Source: CAJWBT01 sp964401855
Lineage (GTDB): Bacteria; Chloroflexota; Dehalococcoidia; Lucifugimonadales; UBA3495
Length of the DNA: 16,369 bases
Reading direction: 5' to 3'
Assembly (NCBI GenBank): GCA_964401855.1
Contig: CAYOAF010000149.1
Span: forward strand, 1 to 16,369
The notes beneath the pieces are model-generated. The model was given only the letters and a program-made list of their open reading frames with translations. It searched no databases and was not told where the DNA came from. A program made the translations under genes and the position numbers. Numbering within the stretch: position 1 is the first letter of the stretch; every line of letters begins with the position of its first letter. Below are positions 6,805-13,916 of the stretch, piece by piece.

Positions 6805-7356
6805 TTAACGGCGGATACTGGAGGACCGGTTGATGCAGAGTATGTCGCCGTTCTGGTTCTTGTAGGTTGTCTCGGTGGTGACGATCAGGAAGGACTGGCC
6901 CTCCCGGCCCACCCGTTCTCGGATATCCGCGTAGCGGTTCTGGAAGAATATCTTGTCGCCAAGGCTGGGGTAACTGCGGATTTCAAGCTCGTTCCCCGCG
7001 TTGAGCACTCGCACCAGGGGAGTGGGTACGGCGGGCAGGGCGCCGGTTTTGGCCACCCGGCCGATGCCGTCGGACTCGGGGTCGTCGATGAAGGCCTGGG
7101 TTATCGGATCGCCTTTGCCCGGCGCGATGCGGGTGGCCATGTAGCTGACCATGATGGGCGGGGTGATTATTTCACCGTACCTGGTGGTCTTGGCGAACTC
7201 CTCGTCCCAGTATCTGGGGTCTGGGTCCATTACCGCCTGGGTGAACCTTCGGAGGTACTCTTCGTTGACCATTCCCCAGGCCTCGACAACATCTCCGCTG
7301 ACCCCGATCATCGCTTTCACTTCAGGGGTTAGCGCCGATTGGGTTTCTTGAGTCAT
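6805..7356 (-). CDS. FAS1-like/MaoC N-terminal-type dehydratase subunit
   Basis: Predicted 183-aa hot-dog protein of the MaoC_dehydrat_N/FAS1-like type. The diagnostic region is FTQAVMDPDPRYWDEEFA (38-55), then YGEIITPPIMVS (60-71), matching the family pattern A-x-G/D-D-x-(N/D)-P-x-Y-x-D-x2-A ... APP. C-terminal strands include NELEIRSYPSLGDKIFFQNR and IVTTETTYKNQNGDIL. In mycobacterial HadAB/HadBC and related CoA hydratases, an N-type hot-dog lacking the active-site motif pairs with a MaoC-type catalytic hot-dog. Here the downstream gene supplies the HRIHYD motif. ATG at 7356 has a strong Shine-Dalgarno (AGGAGGG about 8 bases ahead). This is the first gene of the two-gene operon and has a promoter at 7391-7420. 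Confidence 0.85.
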   Translation of the reverse strand: MTQETQSALTPEVKAMIGVSGDVVEAWGMVNEEYLRRFTQAVMDPDPRYWDEEFAKTTRYGEIITPPIMVSYMATRIAPGKGDPITQAFIDDPESDGIGRVAKTGALPAVPTPLVRVLNAGNELEIRSYPSLGDKIFFQNRYADIRERVGREGQSFLIVTTETTYKNQNGDILCINRSSSIRR

Positions 7357-7390
7357 TCTCTAACCCTCCTGGACGGACTTAACGCCTTAC

Positions 7391-7420
7391 ACACTACTCC
7401 AGTCCCTTTTGGTTAGTCAA
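7391..7420 (-). promoter_or_regulatory. Promoter for the FAS1-like/MaoC dehydratase operon
   Basis: On the minus strand, TTGACT (7415-7420), an 18-bp spacer and TAGTGT (7391-7396). The expected start near 7384 gives a leader of about 28 bases with the AGGAGGG ribosome site inside it. Confidence 0.5.
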
Positions 7421-7569
7421 TAAGGCGCGGCCATCGGCAAACTCTCCCGGACGCCCTCCGCCGCCCGCCTGCCGAGGAGGGGGGAGGATTCACGGTTTTT
7501 CCCCGGCTCGGTGTTGTTTGCCGGGGACCTGATGAAACGGTGGTGACGCAGATGCGTGGAGCCCGCTCC

Positions 7570-7598
7570 TTGAGGTTTCCCGGCTCCTGCGCTACCAT
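7570..7598 (+). promoter_or_regulatory. Promoter placed for a leaderless DUF192 lipoprotein mRNA
   Basis: TTGAGG (7570-7575), a 17-bp spacer and TACCAT (7593-7598). Transcription would start about 7 bases later, at or beside the A of ATG 7606. No Shine-Dalgarno precedes that ATG, which fits a leaderless transcript. Confidence 0.5.
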
Positions 7599-7605
7599 CA
7601 GCCCC

Positions 7606-8259
7606 ATGACGCGGCCCATGACTCGTTGGGTTTTCCTGCTGGTCCTGGGGGTTGCCGTGGCCTGCAGCGGAGCCGGCGGGCTTACAACGGAGGCGGCCAC
7701 GCCAGGCTCCCCGGCGGGGAGTCCCGTCCTGTCTCCGGCAAACACCGCAAAGCCCACTTCCATCTCCCCGGCGGCGAGTCCCGCCCCGTCTCCGGTGAAC
7801 ACCGCGAAGCCCACCCCGGCGGTGGCGGCCACCCCACCCGGCGTCTTGGAGACCTCGCAGCGGCCCGGAGTCACGGTGGGCGCAGCCACCTTCGAGGTGG
7901 AGCCGGCCGTCACCAGCGCCCAGCGCACCAAAGGACTGTCGGGCCACCCACCGCTAGCTCCCGGCAGCGGGATGTTGTTCATCTTCGAGCGGGAGAGCAA
8001 GCACACCTTCTGGATGATCGACATGCTGTTCGCCCTGGACATGGTCTGGATCGGCGCCGGGTGCACCGTCGTCGACATCACTTTCAATGCCCCGCCGCCG
8101 GAGCCGGGCCAGACCCCGGACCTGTTGCCCCGGTTCGCACCGGGGGTGCCGGCCCGGTACGTCCTGGAAATCAACGCGGGAGAGGCGGGTGAGGCGGGAA
8201 TCAGACCCGGAGACCCGGTCCTGTTCACCGGCGGCCTGGCGGGGCTCCACGGCTGCTAG
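7606..8259 (+). CDS. DUF192 lipoprotein
   Basis: Predicted 217-aa exported lipoprotein. The N-terminus MTRPMTRWVFLLVLGVAVAC has a positively charged start, a hydrophobic core and a lipobox-like VAVA-C, making Cys20 the likely lipidated residue. Residues about 21-85 are a Ser/Pro/Thr/Ala-rich linker with a perfectly in-frame 57-bp (19-codon) duplication. The rest is a DUF192 domain: AQRTKGLSGHPPLAPGSGML, then F-x-W-M-x4-F-A-L-D (HTFWMIDMLFALD), and finally ARYVLEINAGEAGEAGIRPGD. DUF192 proteins are small beta-rich envelope proteins of uncertain role. ATG 7606 is chosen over 7618 because the promoter at 7570-7598 would start the mRNA there; a frame start at 7540 would bury the signal peptide. 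No gene overlaps on the other strand. Confidence 0.85.
   Translation: MTRPMTRWVFLLVLGVAVACSGAGGLTTEAATPGSPAGSPVLSPANTAKPTSISPAASPAPSPVNTAKPTPAVAATPPGVLETSQRPGVTVGAATFEVEPAVTSAQRTKGLSGHPPLAPGSGMLFIFERESKHTFWMIDMLFALDMVWIGAGCTVVDITFNAPPPEPGQTPDLLPRFAPGVPARYVLEINAGEAGEAGIRPGDPVLFTGGLAGLHGC
7707..7820 (+). repeat. Two tandem 57-bp copies coding for the Pro/Ser linker
   Basis: The segment 7707-7763 is repeated at 7764-7820 with a few substitutions. Each copy encodes 19 residues with the frame S-P-A-x-S-P-x2-S-P-x-N-T-A-K-P-T. It lies in the linker between the lipid anchor and the DUF192 domain of the lipoprotein, and such in-frame duplications change tether length. Confidence 0.85.
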
Positions 8260-8273
8260 CGGCACTCCCCGCG

Positions 8274-8302
8274 TTGCGCCCCGGCGGCGGCCGGGTTACA
8301 GT
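8274..8302 (+). promoter_or_regulatory. Promoter for the PfkB kinase gene
   Basis: TTGCGC (8274-8279), a 17-bp spacer and TACAGT (8297-8302), placed 15 bp after the lipoprotein stop. The expected start near 8309 gives a leader of about 94 bases. The spacer is GC-rich and partly palindromic (CCCGG...CCGGG). Confidence 0.45.
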
Positions 8303-8402
8303 GAAACCCGGCGGGGCGGCGCCAGCCTCTCTCTTATCCGATGACGATAGGGCGGGCGGCAAAAAGGCCGGGCCCCCACAACCAGAAGAAGGGCAGTGAT
8401 TG

Positions 8403-9341
8403 ATGAACATCCTAATCTCCGGCTCCATGGCCTACGACCGCATCATGGAAATTCCCGGCCGGTTTTCCGATCATATCCTGCCGGACAAGATTCACCTGCT
8501 CAATGTGAGTTTTGCGGTGAACAACATGATGGAGAAGTTCGGCGGCACCGCGGGCAACATCGCCTACGCATTGTCCCTCCTGGCGGAGCAACCCCGGATC
8601 TTGTCCACCGTCGGACAGGATTACCAAAGGTATTTCCAGTGGTTGGATGAACTCGGCCTCGCCACGGGAGATATCCGGGTGATCCCAGAGGAGTTCACCG
8701 CCTCCGCCTATATCACCACCGACACGGCTCAAAACCAGATCACTATCTTCAATCCGGGCGCGATGAACCACGTTTCGGCCTGCGACCTCACCCGGGTTGA
8801 CCCCGCGGAGTGCATCGCGATAGTGGCCCCGGGGAACCTGCAGGACATGGCCGGCTACGCCCGGGCATACCACGAGCGCGGGATTTTCTTCATCTTCGAT
8901 CCCGGCCAGTCGCTGCCCGCGTGGGAGGGCGACGACCTGGCCCGGAGCATCCTCAGCTCAAAGATGCTGGTCTCCAATGACTACGAACTGGAGCTGATCA
9001 AGAACAAGACAGGGCTTTCAGCCGGCCAGATCTTGGGGAATGTGGATACCATCGTCACCACCAAGGCCGAACTCGGCTGTGAAGTGATTACGCGGAACGG
9101 CGCGGTCCAGATACCCGCGGTTGCAACCGACAAAGTAGCCGACCCCACCGGGGCGGGCGACGCCTTTCGTGGTGGATTGATCAAAGGGCTGGTCCTGGGG
9201 TACTCGGTGGAGTGGGCCGCCAAGATGGGAACGGTTTGCGCCCACTACGCGGTCCAGGCCCACGGCACCCAGGAGTACAGCTTCACCCCGAAGGAGTTTC
9301 AGGCCATGTTGGAGGGCAATTTCAGCCCCAGTGCGAGATAG
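8403..9341 (+). CDS. PfkB-family carbohydrate/nucleoside kinase
   Basis: Predicted 312-aa cytoplasmic kinase of the ribokinase/PfkB superfamily, which moves the ATP gamma-phosphate to a sugar or nucleoside hydroxyl. The N-terminal strand MNILISGSMAYDRI is typical, with GGTAGNIA (47-54) as PfkB signature 1. DPTGAGDAFRGG (247-258) is signature 2, with catalytic base Asp253 and the anion hole GAGD. SNDYELELI (191-199) matches the conserved N-x2-E region. The lid stretch NVSFAVNNMMEKFGGTAGN resembles adenosine-kinase-like group members more than fructokinases, but the substrate cannot be fixed by eye. ATG 8403 has AGAAGGG about 9 bases ahead; a TTG one codon upstream is less likely. It has its own promoter, and a new promoter (9371-9399) lies between it and the CoA-transferase genes. 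Confidence 0.9.
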   Translation: MNILISGSMAYDRIMEIPGRFSDHILPDKIHLLNVSFAVNNMMEKFGGTAGNIAYALSLLAEQPRILSTVGQDYQRYFQWLDELGLATGDIRVIPEEFTASAYITTDTAQNQITIFNPGAMNHVSACDLTRVDPAECIAIVAPGNLQDMAGYARAYHERGIFFIFDPGQSLPAWEGDDLARSILSSKMLVSNDYELELIKNKTGLSAGQILGNVDTIVTTKAELGCEVITRNGAVQIPAVATDKVADPTGAGDAFRGGLIKGLVLGYSVEWAAKMGTVCAHYAVQAHGTQEYSFTPKEFQAMLEGNFSPSAR

Positions 9342-9370
9342 AAAGGCTCGGTCAACCGGCCTTCGAACAT

Positions 9371-9399
9371 TTGCCTTGCCCGGCGGATTCCGCTACAAT
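9371..9399 (+). promoter_or_regulatory. Promoter for the tandem CoA-transferase genes
   Basis: TTGCCT (9371-9376), a 17-bp spacer and TACAAT (9394-9399). The expected start is near 9406, about 145 bases ahead of ATG 9550. The 208-bp gap 9342-9549 otherwise holds only a purine-rich AGAGGAGA (9499-9506). Confidence 0.55.
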
Positions 9400-9549
9400 C
9401 GCCCTGGTCCGAGGATTGGTGGAAGGGTAGCGCAGGGCGCTGCCCTCCACCGTGGCCCAAGCCTGAGCCATGGCCTTACACCGGACCGGGCTACTCAGAA
9501 GAGGAGACACGGATCCAACTTGGTTGTTGAAGAAGAGCCCGTAACCACC

Positions 9550-10743
9550 ATGCCGCCCGGCGTACTGGACGGGGTCAAGGTGCTGGACCTGAGCGAGGAC
9601 ATCGCCGGCTCCTTCTGCGCCCGCTTGCTGGCCGACTACGGGGCCGACGTGCTGAAGCTGGAACCCCCCGGCGGGGCCGGCCTGCGGCGGATGGGCCCTT
9701 TCTTCCATGACGACCCTCATCCAGAGAAGAGCCTGCTCTTTCTGGTGCTGAACCTGAACAAAAAGGGCGCCACTCTTAACCTGGAGACCACCACCGGCCA
9801 GGCCATCTTGAAGCAACTAGTCCCGCAGATTGATGTCATCATCGAAACCTTCCGGCCCGGCTACCTGTCGTCGCTTGGGCTTGGCTACGAAGACCTGGCG
9901 CCGCTCAACCCCGGGCTGATAATGACCTCCATCACCCCCTTCGGCCAGGACGGCCCCTACAACCAGTTCCAGGGCGAAGAGATCGTCAGCTACGCCATGG
10001 GCGTGATAATGAGCATCAGCGGCGTCCAGGGCCGGGAGCCATTGAAGCACGGTGGCTTCCAGGGTCAGTACGACGCCGGCCTGAACGCCGCCGCCGCCGC
10101 CGCCATGGCCGTGTTCTTGCAAGAGAACACCGGCGAAGGCCAGCAGATCGACGTGTCTGTGACCGAGTGCATCGCATCCACCATGATCGCCCCCCAGTCC
10201 ATGTACCCCTTCATGGGGGGCATCCAGGCCCGCCGTCGCCAAGAGGGCGGCATGTTCGGGCACCCGATGCCCTGCGCCGATGGCTGGATCGTCGTCCAAA
10301 TCGGGGCCGGCCGCACCTGGCAGGATGTCGCCGCGTTCTTCGGGTCGGAGGAGATGCAAGACCCCAAATTCTCGGAATCGTCCTGGCGGGACCAGCACGG
10401 CGATGAAGTGGACCGGGTGGTGCTCAACACCATCAGGGACCGGAGCAAGTGGGACCTTTTCACCAAGGCGGGCGAGGCCCGAGTTCTCTTCGGCATCGTG
10501 CAAACCCCATCGGAGTTGGCGGAATGCCCTCAGCTGGAGTCCCGCAACTTTTTCCGGGAGGTCGAGCATCCCGTCATCGGCAAGATCAAGGTCCCGGCGG
10601 TGCTGTTCAACCTCAGCCTGACCCCCTACGCGCTGCGCTGGTGCACGCCTACTCTGGGGCAGCACAACCGGGAAATCTACGTCGACGGCCTGGGCTATAC
10701 CCAGCTGGAAATGTGCCAGTTGCGCCAGATGAACGTAATCTAG
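9550..10743 (+). CDS. Family III CoA-transferase (CaiB/BaiF type), first of a tandem pair
   Basis: Predicted 397 aa. Family III CoA-transferases move CoA between carboxylic acids through an aspartyl anhydride. The start GVKVLDLSEDIAGSFCARLL and LADYGADVLKLEPPGG (27-42) is the CaiB N-terminal CoA-binding region. IIETFRPGYLSSLGLGYEDL (98-117) and TSITPFGQDGPY (126-137) are conserved blocks. The catalytic aspartate is most likely Asp175 in GGFQGQYDAGLNAAAAAAMA, equivalent to Asp169 of formyl-CoA transferase. TGEGQQIDVSVTE (194-206) follows. The start is open: ATG 9550 fits the family length, while TTG 9520 lies 13 bases after a stronger GAGGAG. Only 17 bp separate it from the second transferase gene, so the two are cotranscribed and may form a heteromeric enzyme. 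Substrates unknown. Confidence 0.9.
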   Translation: MPPGVLDGVKVLDLSEDIAGSFCARLLADYGADVLKLEPPGGAGLRRMGPFFHDDPHPEKSLLFLVLNLNKKGATLNLETTTGQAILKQLVPQIDVIIETFRPGYLSSLGLGYEDLAPLNPGLIMTSITPFGQDGPYNQFQGEEIVSYAMGVIMSISGVQGREPLKHGGFQGQYDAGLNAAAAAAMAVFLQENTGEGQQIDVSVTECIASTMIAPQSMYPFMGGIQARRRQEGGMFGHPMPCADGWIVVQIGAGRTWQDVAAFFGSEEMQDPKFSESSWRDQHGDEVDRVVLNTIRDRSKWDLFTKAGEARVLFGIVQTPSELAECPQLESRNFFREVEHPVIGKIKVPAVLFNLSLTPYALRWCTPTLGQHNREIYVDGLGYTQLEMCQLRQMNVI

Positions 10744-10760
10744 GTTTTCCGCGATCAAAG

Positions 10761-12134
10761 ATGATGAGGTATCCCGTGACGTCCCAGTTGCCGCTCGAAG
10801 GAATCCGCATCATAGACTCAACCTACGTGTTCGCCCTGCCCTACGCCGCGGCGCTGCTGGCCGACCTCGGCGCCGAGGTCATCAAGGTTGAGGGGCCCGG
10901 CCGCCACGATGTCACCCGCACCGGAGGCTACTCCGGCATGTTCCCGGAAGGGGAGCACGGCGAGGATTGGTGGAACCGCCCTTCCACCTACAACCTGCTG
11001 CACCGGGGCAAGCGTTCCCTGGTCCTGGACCTGACCGACGAGCGGGGCCGGGACCTGTTCCGGCAACTGGTGAGCATCAGCGACGTGGTGATGGAGAACT
11101 TCACCCCCCGGGTGATGCGCGGCTGGGGGATGGACTATCTGAACCTTCGCAAGATCAAGCCGGATATCGTGATGGTGTCCAACACTGGCTACGGCCATGG
11201 CGGTGGGCCGTATTCGGGGTTCCCGGCACAAGCCACCACCCAAGAAGCGACCCACGGCCATTGCTGGTTCACCGGCTATTCCGGCGGAGCCCCGTCCAAA
11301 GCCGGCGCGTCTTTTGTCGATTTCCTCTCGACCTGGACGGCGGTGTTCGGCATCGCCGCGGCGCTTCGCTACCGCAACCGGACTGGCCAGGGACAGTGGG
11401 TGGATATCGGAATGTACCAGGCGGGGGTGATGTTCGCCTCCGAGTACATACTCGACGGCGTGGTCAACGGCCGGGAGGGCGGCCGTACCGGCAACCGGCA
11501 CCCCTACCGGGCGCCCCAGGGCTGTTACCCAGCCCTGGGTGATGACCGCTGGATTGCCCTTTCGGTGGGCAGCGACGAGCAGTGGCAGGCGTTGTGCCGG
11601 CTCATGGGCCGGGAAGACCTGGCCGGGGATGCCCGCTACGCCGACCTCCTGTCCCGCCAGCGCCACCACGACGAGTTGGACCAGGCCGTCAGCGCCTGGA
11701 CCGCCGGGCTCGATAGGTACGACCTGATGCACCGCCTTCAGGCCGAGGGGATCCCCGCTGGACCGGTCCTCAACGGAAAAGACATGCACTTCGACCCTCA
11801 CTACAAGAGCCGGGGCTTCCTGGAACGGGTCAGCTATCCGCCGGAGCGAGGCATCGGCACCCGGATGTTCATTGGCCGTCCCTACAAGTTCTCTCGAAGC
11901 CCCGTCAAAATCCAGGGCCCCGCACCCTCCTTCGGACAGGACAACCAAGCCACGGTCCAAGACCTTTTGGGGGTCGACGAAACGACCTACCAGGCCCTGG
12001 TCCAGGACGCGGTGGTGGCCACCGTGCCGCTGCGAGGGGACCCTGCCAACAAGCTCCCTCCGGAGCAGGCGGTGGAGAAGGGACTGCTGGCCGGGTGGGA
12101 CCCGGAGTACCGGCAGCGGTTGGGCATCCAGTAG
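10761..12134 (+). CDS. Family III CoA-transferase (CaiB/BaiF type), second of a tandem pair
   Basis: Predicted 457 aa, somewhat longer than the usual 390-410. The N-terminus LEGIRIIDSTYVFALPYAAA and LLADLGAEVIKVEGPGRHD (32-50) gives the CoA-binding fold. VVMENFTPRVMRGWGMDYLN (109-128) and GYGHGGGPYSGFPAQ match family blocks. Asp187 in GASFVDFLSTW aligns with the catalytic aspartate, and TGQGQWVDIGMYQ (208-220) follows. The extra length is in an insertion around 52-75 (GGYSGMFPEGEHGEDWW) and the C-terminal tail after 430. ATG 10761 and 10764 lack a Shine-Dalgarno; GTG 10776 has GAGGT five bases ahead and may be the true start. It is divergent from its neighbour transferase, so the pair is not a fresh duplication. 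Paired genes of this family include SmtAB and BbsEF, but no substrate follows from that. Confidence 0.9.
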   Translation: MMRYPVTSQLPLEGIRIIDSTYVFALPYAAALLADLGAEVIKVEGPGRHDVTRTGGYSGMFPEGEHGEDWWNRPSTYNLLHRGKRSLVLDLTDERGRDLFRQLVSISDVVMENFTPRVMRGWGMDYLNLRKIKPDIVMVSNTGYGHGGGPYSGFPAQATTQEATHGHCWFTGYSGGAPSKAGASFVDFLSTWTAVFGIAAALRYRNRTGQGQWVDIGMYQAGVMFASEYILDGVVNGREGGRTGNRHPYRAPQGCYPALGDDRWIALSVGSDEQWQALCRLMGREDLAGDARYADLLSRQRHHDELDQAVSAWTAGLDRYDLMHRLQAEGIPAGPVLNGKDMHFDPHYKSRGFLERVSYPPERGIGTRMFIGRPYKFSRSPVKIQGPAPSFGQDNQATVQDLLGVDETTYQALVQDAVVATVPLRGDPANKLPPEQAVEKGLLAGWDPEYRQRLGIQ

Positions 12135-12200
12135 ACGCACCCCCTCGACATTCACCTCACAGCCCTTTCCCCACCGGGAGACGCGCCACCGGCGCCTTTC

Positions 12201-12228
12201 TTGACACCCCCTTGTGGCTGGGCATAAG
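12201..12228 (+). promoter_or_regulatory. Promoter for the tRNA gene
   Basis: A perfect -35 TTGACA (12201-12206), a 16-bp spacer and CATAAG (12223-12228). Transcription would start about 12235, at the 5' edge of the tRNA, leaving almost no leader. It is the only full consensus -35 found in the window. Confidence 0.6.
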
Positions 12229-12237
12229 CTACCAGAG

Positions 12238-12312
12238 GGGCCCGTAGCTCAGCGGTAGAGCAGTCGGCTCATAACCGGCGGGTCGCAGGTTCGACACCTG
12301 CCGGGCCCACCA
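12238..12312 (+). tRNA. tRNA with CAU anticodon (elongator Met or Ile2)
   Basis: 75 nt including an encoded CCA. The acceptor stem GGGCCCG (12238-12244) pairs perfectly with CGGGCCC (12302-12308), with discriminator A. The D-stem is GCTC/GAGC. The anticodon stem GTCGG/CCGGC has one G-T pair and its loop CTCATAA gives anticodon CAU. The variable loop is GGGTC and the T-arm is GCAGG-TTCGACA-CCTGC. A paired G1-C72 and the lack of three G-C pairs at the base of the anticodon stem argue against an initiator tRNA. The GGGCCC acceptor resembles many tRNA-Ile2 (CAU, lysidine-modified) genes, so Met versus Ile2 is open. It lies between the second CoA-transferase gene and the MFS gene with its own promoter. 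Confidence 0.95.
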
Positions 12313-12356
12313 GCTTGAGGCACTACTTCCTAAACTCTCAGCCAGCAGGGCGGCGG

Positions 12357-12385
12357 TTGAATCGCAGCGGCGGTCGGTCCACAAT
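12357..12385 (+). promoter_or_regulatory. Candidate promoter for the MFS gene
   Basis: TTGAAT (12357-12362), a 17-bp spacer and CACAAT (12380-12385). The expected start near 12392 would place the long hairpin 12424-12488 in a 130-base 5' leader of the transporter mRNA. The -10 is imperfect, so confidence is moderate to low. Confidence 0.4.
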
Positions 12386-12423
12386 CTGCAACATAGTCCT
12401 CAGTCATCTCACTGCCGATAGTG

Positions 12424-12488
12424 GTCATTCCGAGCGAAGCGAAAAACCGCGTTGTTGCGCTGAGGTTCTTCGCTTCACTCAGAATGAC
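12424..12488. repeat. Long palindromic hairpin repeat
   Basis: The arm GTCATTCCGAGCGAAGCGAA (12424-12443) pairs with TTCGCTTCACTCAGAATGAC (12469-12488), matching at 18 of 20 positions. The stem continues inward through AAAACC/GGTTCT-type pairs to a loop around GTTGTTG. I recall this GTCATTC-GAGCGAAG palindrome from many bacterial intergenic regions, notably in Chloroflexota-like assemblies (memory, not checked). It lies between the tRNA gene and the MFS gene and codes for nothing. Confidence 0.75.
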
Positions 12489-12522
12489 AGCATGCATAAA
12501 AACAGGTTGACTGAATCCTAGG

Positions 12523-13827
12523 GTGATTTCTCTAGTCAAAGCAGTTTTTGACTGGAGGCCCAGGACGCCCTTTTACTATGGGTGGTTGATCCTGGCCATC
12601 TCCTTCCTGGCCGCCTTCGCCGCCACCGGGTTTTCACAGGTGACGCTGGGCGGTATCCAGGTTTTCATCACCGAGGACACTGGTTGGAAGATGAGCACCC
12701 TTGCCCTCGCGGTCACCGCCGGCACCTGGTGCTCCGCCCTGCTCGCCCCATTCATCGGGTGGCTGACCGACCGCTACGGTCCGCGGCGCCTGATGCCGGC
12801 GGGACTCGTCACCGCCGCGGTGGCTTACTTTGCCCTTTCCAGATCTAATGCCACCTGGCAATTCTTCGTTGCCTACATCACCGGCCGCACCGTGAGCAAC
12901 CCGGTGCTGATCAATGTGGTTCCGCGCACCACCGCGGTCAACTTCTTCCGCCGCCGGCGCAACATCGCCCTGGCCCTGGTCCCTTCCTTCCGTCCCATCG
13001 GCGGCGCCATCAACATCCAGATAATCGCCTTCATCGCCGTCCGCCAGAGCTGGCGGAGCGCCTATAGCTACCTGGGCTTTTACAGCCTGATACTGTTGGC
13101 GCCCGTCGTTCTGTTGATGCGGCGCCGGCCGGAGGACATCGGGCTTTTGCCTGATGGGGCCAAGCAAGTTGAGCCAACGAGGGCCGCGGTCAGCGGCGGG
13201 GATGTAGAGCAGAGCTGGACCGCCCGCGAGGCGTGGCGCACCAGAGCCTTCTGGCTTGTCGTCCTGACCGCGGGCACCAGCACACTGGCCAATAGCTCGC
13301 TGGTGTTCAGTCTGGTACCCTACCTATCCGATGAGGGCGGCATCTCCAAGGAGCAGGCCGCCGGAATACTGAGTCTGGGCACCTTCCTGGCCGTCACGAC
13401 CATTGGCTGGGGTTTGCTGGCCGACCGGATAACGCCGCGCCGCTGTCTGGCCGTGGCGGTGGTCGCCTGCGGGGCGACCTCGCTGTACCTGATGTTGGTG
13501 AACTCCCTGCCTATGGCCCTGGGCTTCACACTGGTGTTCGGGGTCTTTTCGGGGGCGCTCACCCCGCTGGAAAACATGGCCTTGGCCCACTACTACGGCC
13601 GGAGTTCTTTCGGCGCCATCTCCGGGCTTTACACCCTCTTCAAGGTAATCATGCTGGGGCTGGGGCCGACCGTCGCCTCCGTGTTCATCGAGGTGGTGGA
13701 CAGCTACGATCTCCTGTACTTGACCGTGGCCGGCCTTTACTTCACGGCCGGGCTGTTCATATCCCTGGCCGGCCAGCCGGCCCGGCCTGTCCTTGCACCG
13801 GCCGAAAACACCGCCCACGCCGAGTAG
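12523..13827 (+). CDS. Major facilitator superfamily transporter, monocarboxylate/oxalate-formate-like
   Basis: Predicted 434-aa inner-membrane carrier with about 12 hydrophobic segments and a hydrophilic central loop (about 205-245, between TM6 and TM7). MFS motif A occurs as GWLTDRYGPRRL (79-90) in loop 2-3 and degenerately as GLLADRITPRRCL in loop 8-9, the expected pseudo-symmetry of the two halves. The N-terminus YYGWLILAISFLAAFAATG is like that of monocarboxylate/oxalate-formate antiporter-type carriers. The start is GTG at 12523 with no good Shine-Dalgarno; the first TM begins about residue 18, so the start cannot be much later. Its position after CoA-transferase genes hints at organic-acid uptake, but the tRNA, a promoter and a hairpin intervene. 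It converges on the Fe-S subunit gene across a 135-bp gap. Confidence 0.88.
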   Translation: MISLVKAVFDWRPRTPFYYGWLILAISFLAAFAATGFSQVTLGGIQVFITEDTGWKMSTLALAVTAGTWCSALLAPFIGWLTDRYGPRRLMPAGLVTAAVAYFALSRSNATWQFFVAYITGRTVSNPVLINVVPRTTAVNFFRRRRNIALALVPSFRPIGGAINIQIIAFIAVRQSWRSAYSYLGFYSLILLAPVVLLMRRRPEDIGLLPDGAKQVEPTRAAVSGGDVEQSWTAREAWRTRAFWLVVLTAGTSTLANSSLVFSLVPYLSDEGGISKEQAAGILSLGTFLAVTTIGWGLLADRITPRRCLAVAVVACGATSLYLMLVNSLPMALGFTLVFGVFSGALTPLENMALAHYYGRSSFGAISGLYTLFKVIMLGLGPTVASVFIEVVDSYDLLYLTVAGLYFTAGLFISLAGQPARPVLAPAENTAHAE

Positions 13828-13916
13828 GTTTCAAGCCCTCTGCCCGGCTCTGGAGTGGCGGCCGCCATCCAGTCCCCGCGTCTGCATGGCTGTGCCACCA
13901 GAGGGTCTTTCCGCGG

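Noticed and set aside
10818..12155. 445-aa minus-strand open frame
   Set aside because: It is antisense to the second CoA-transferase; composition is that of a GC-rich shadow frame with no motif.
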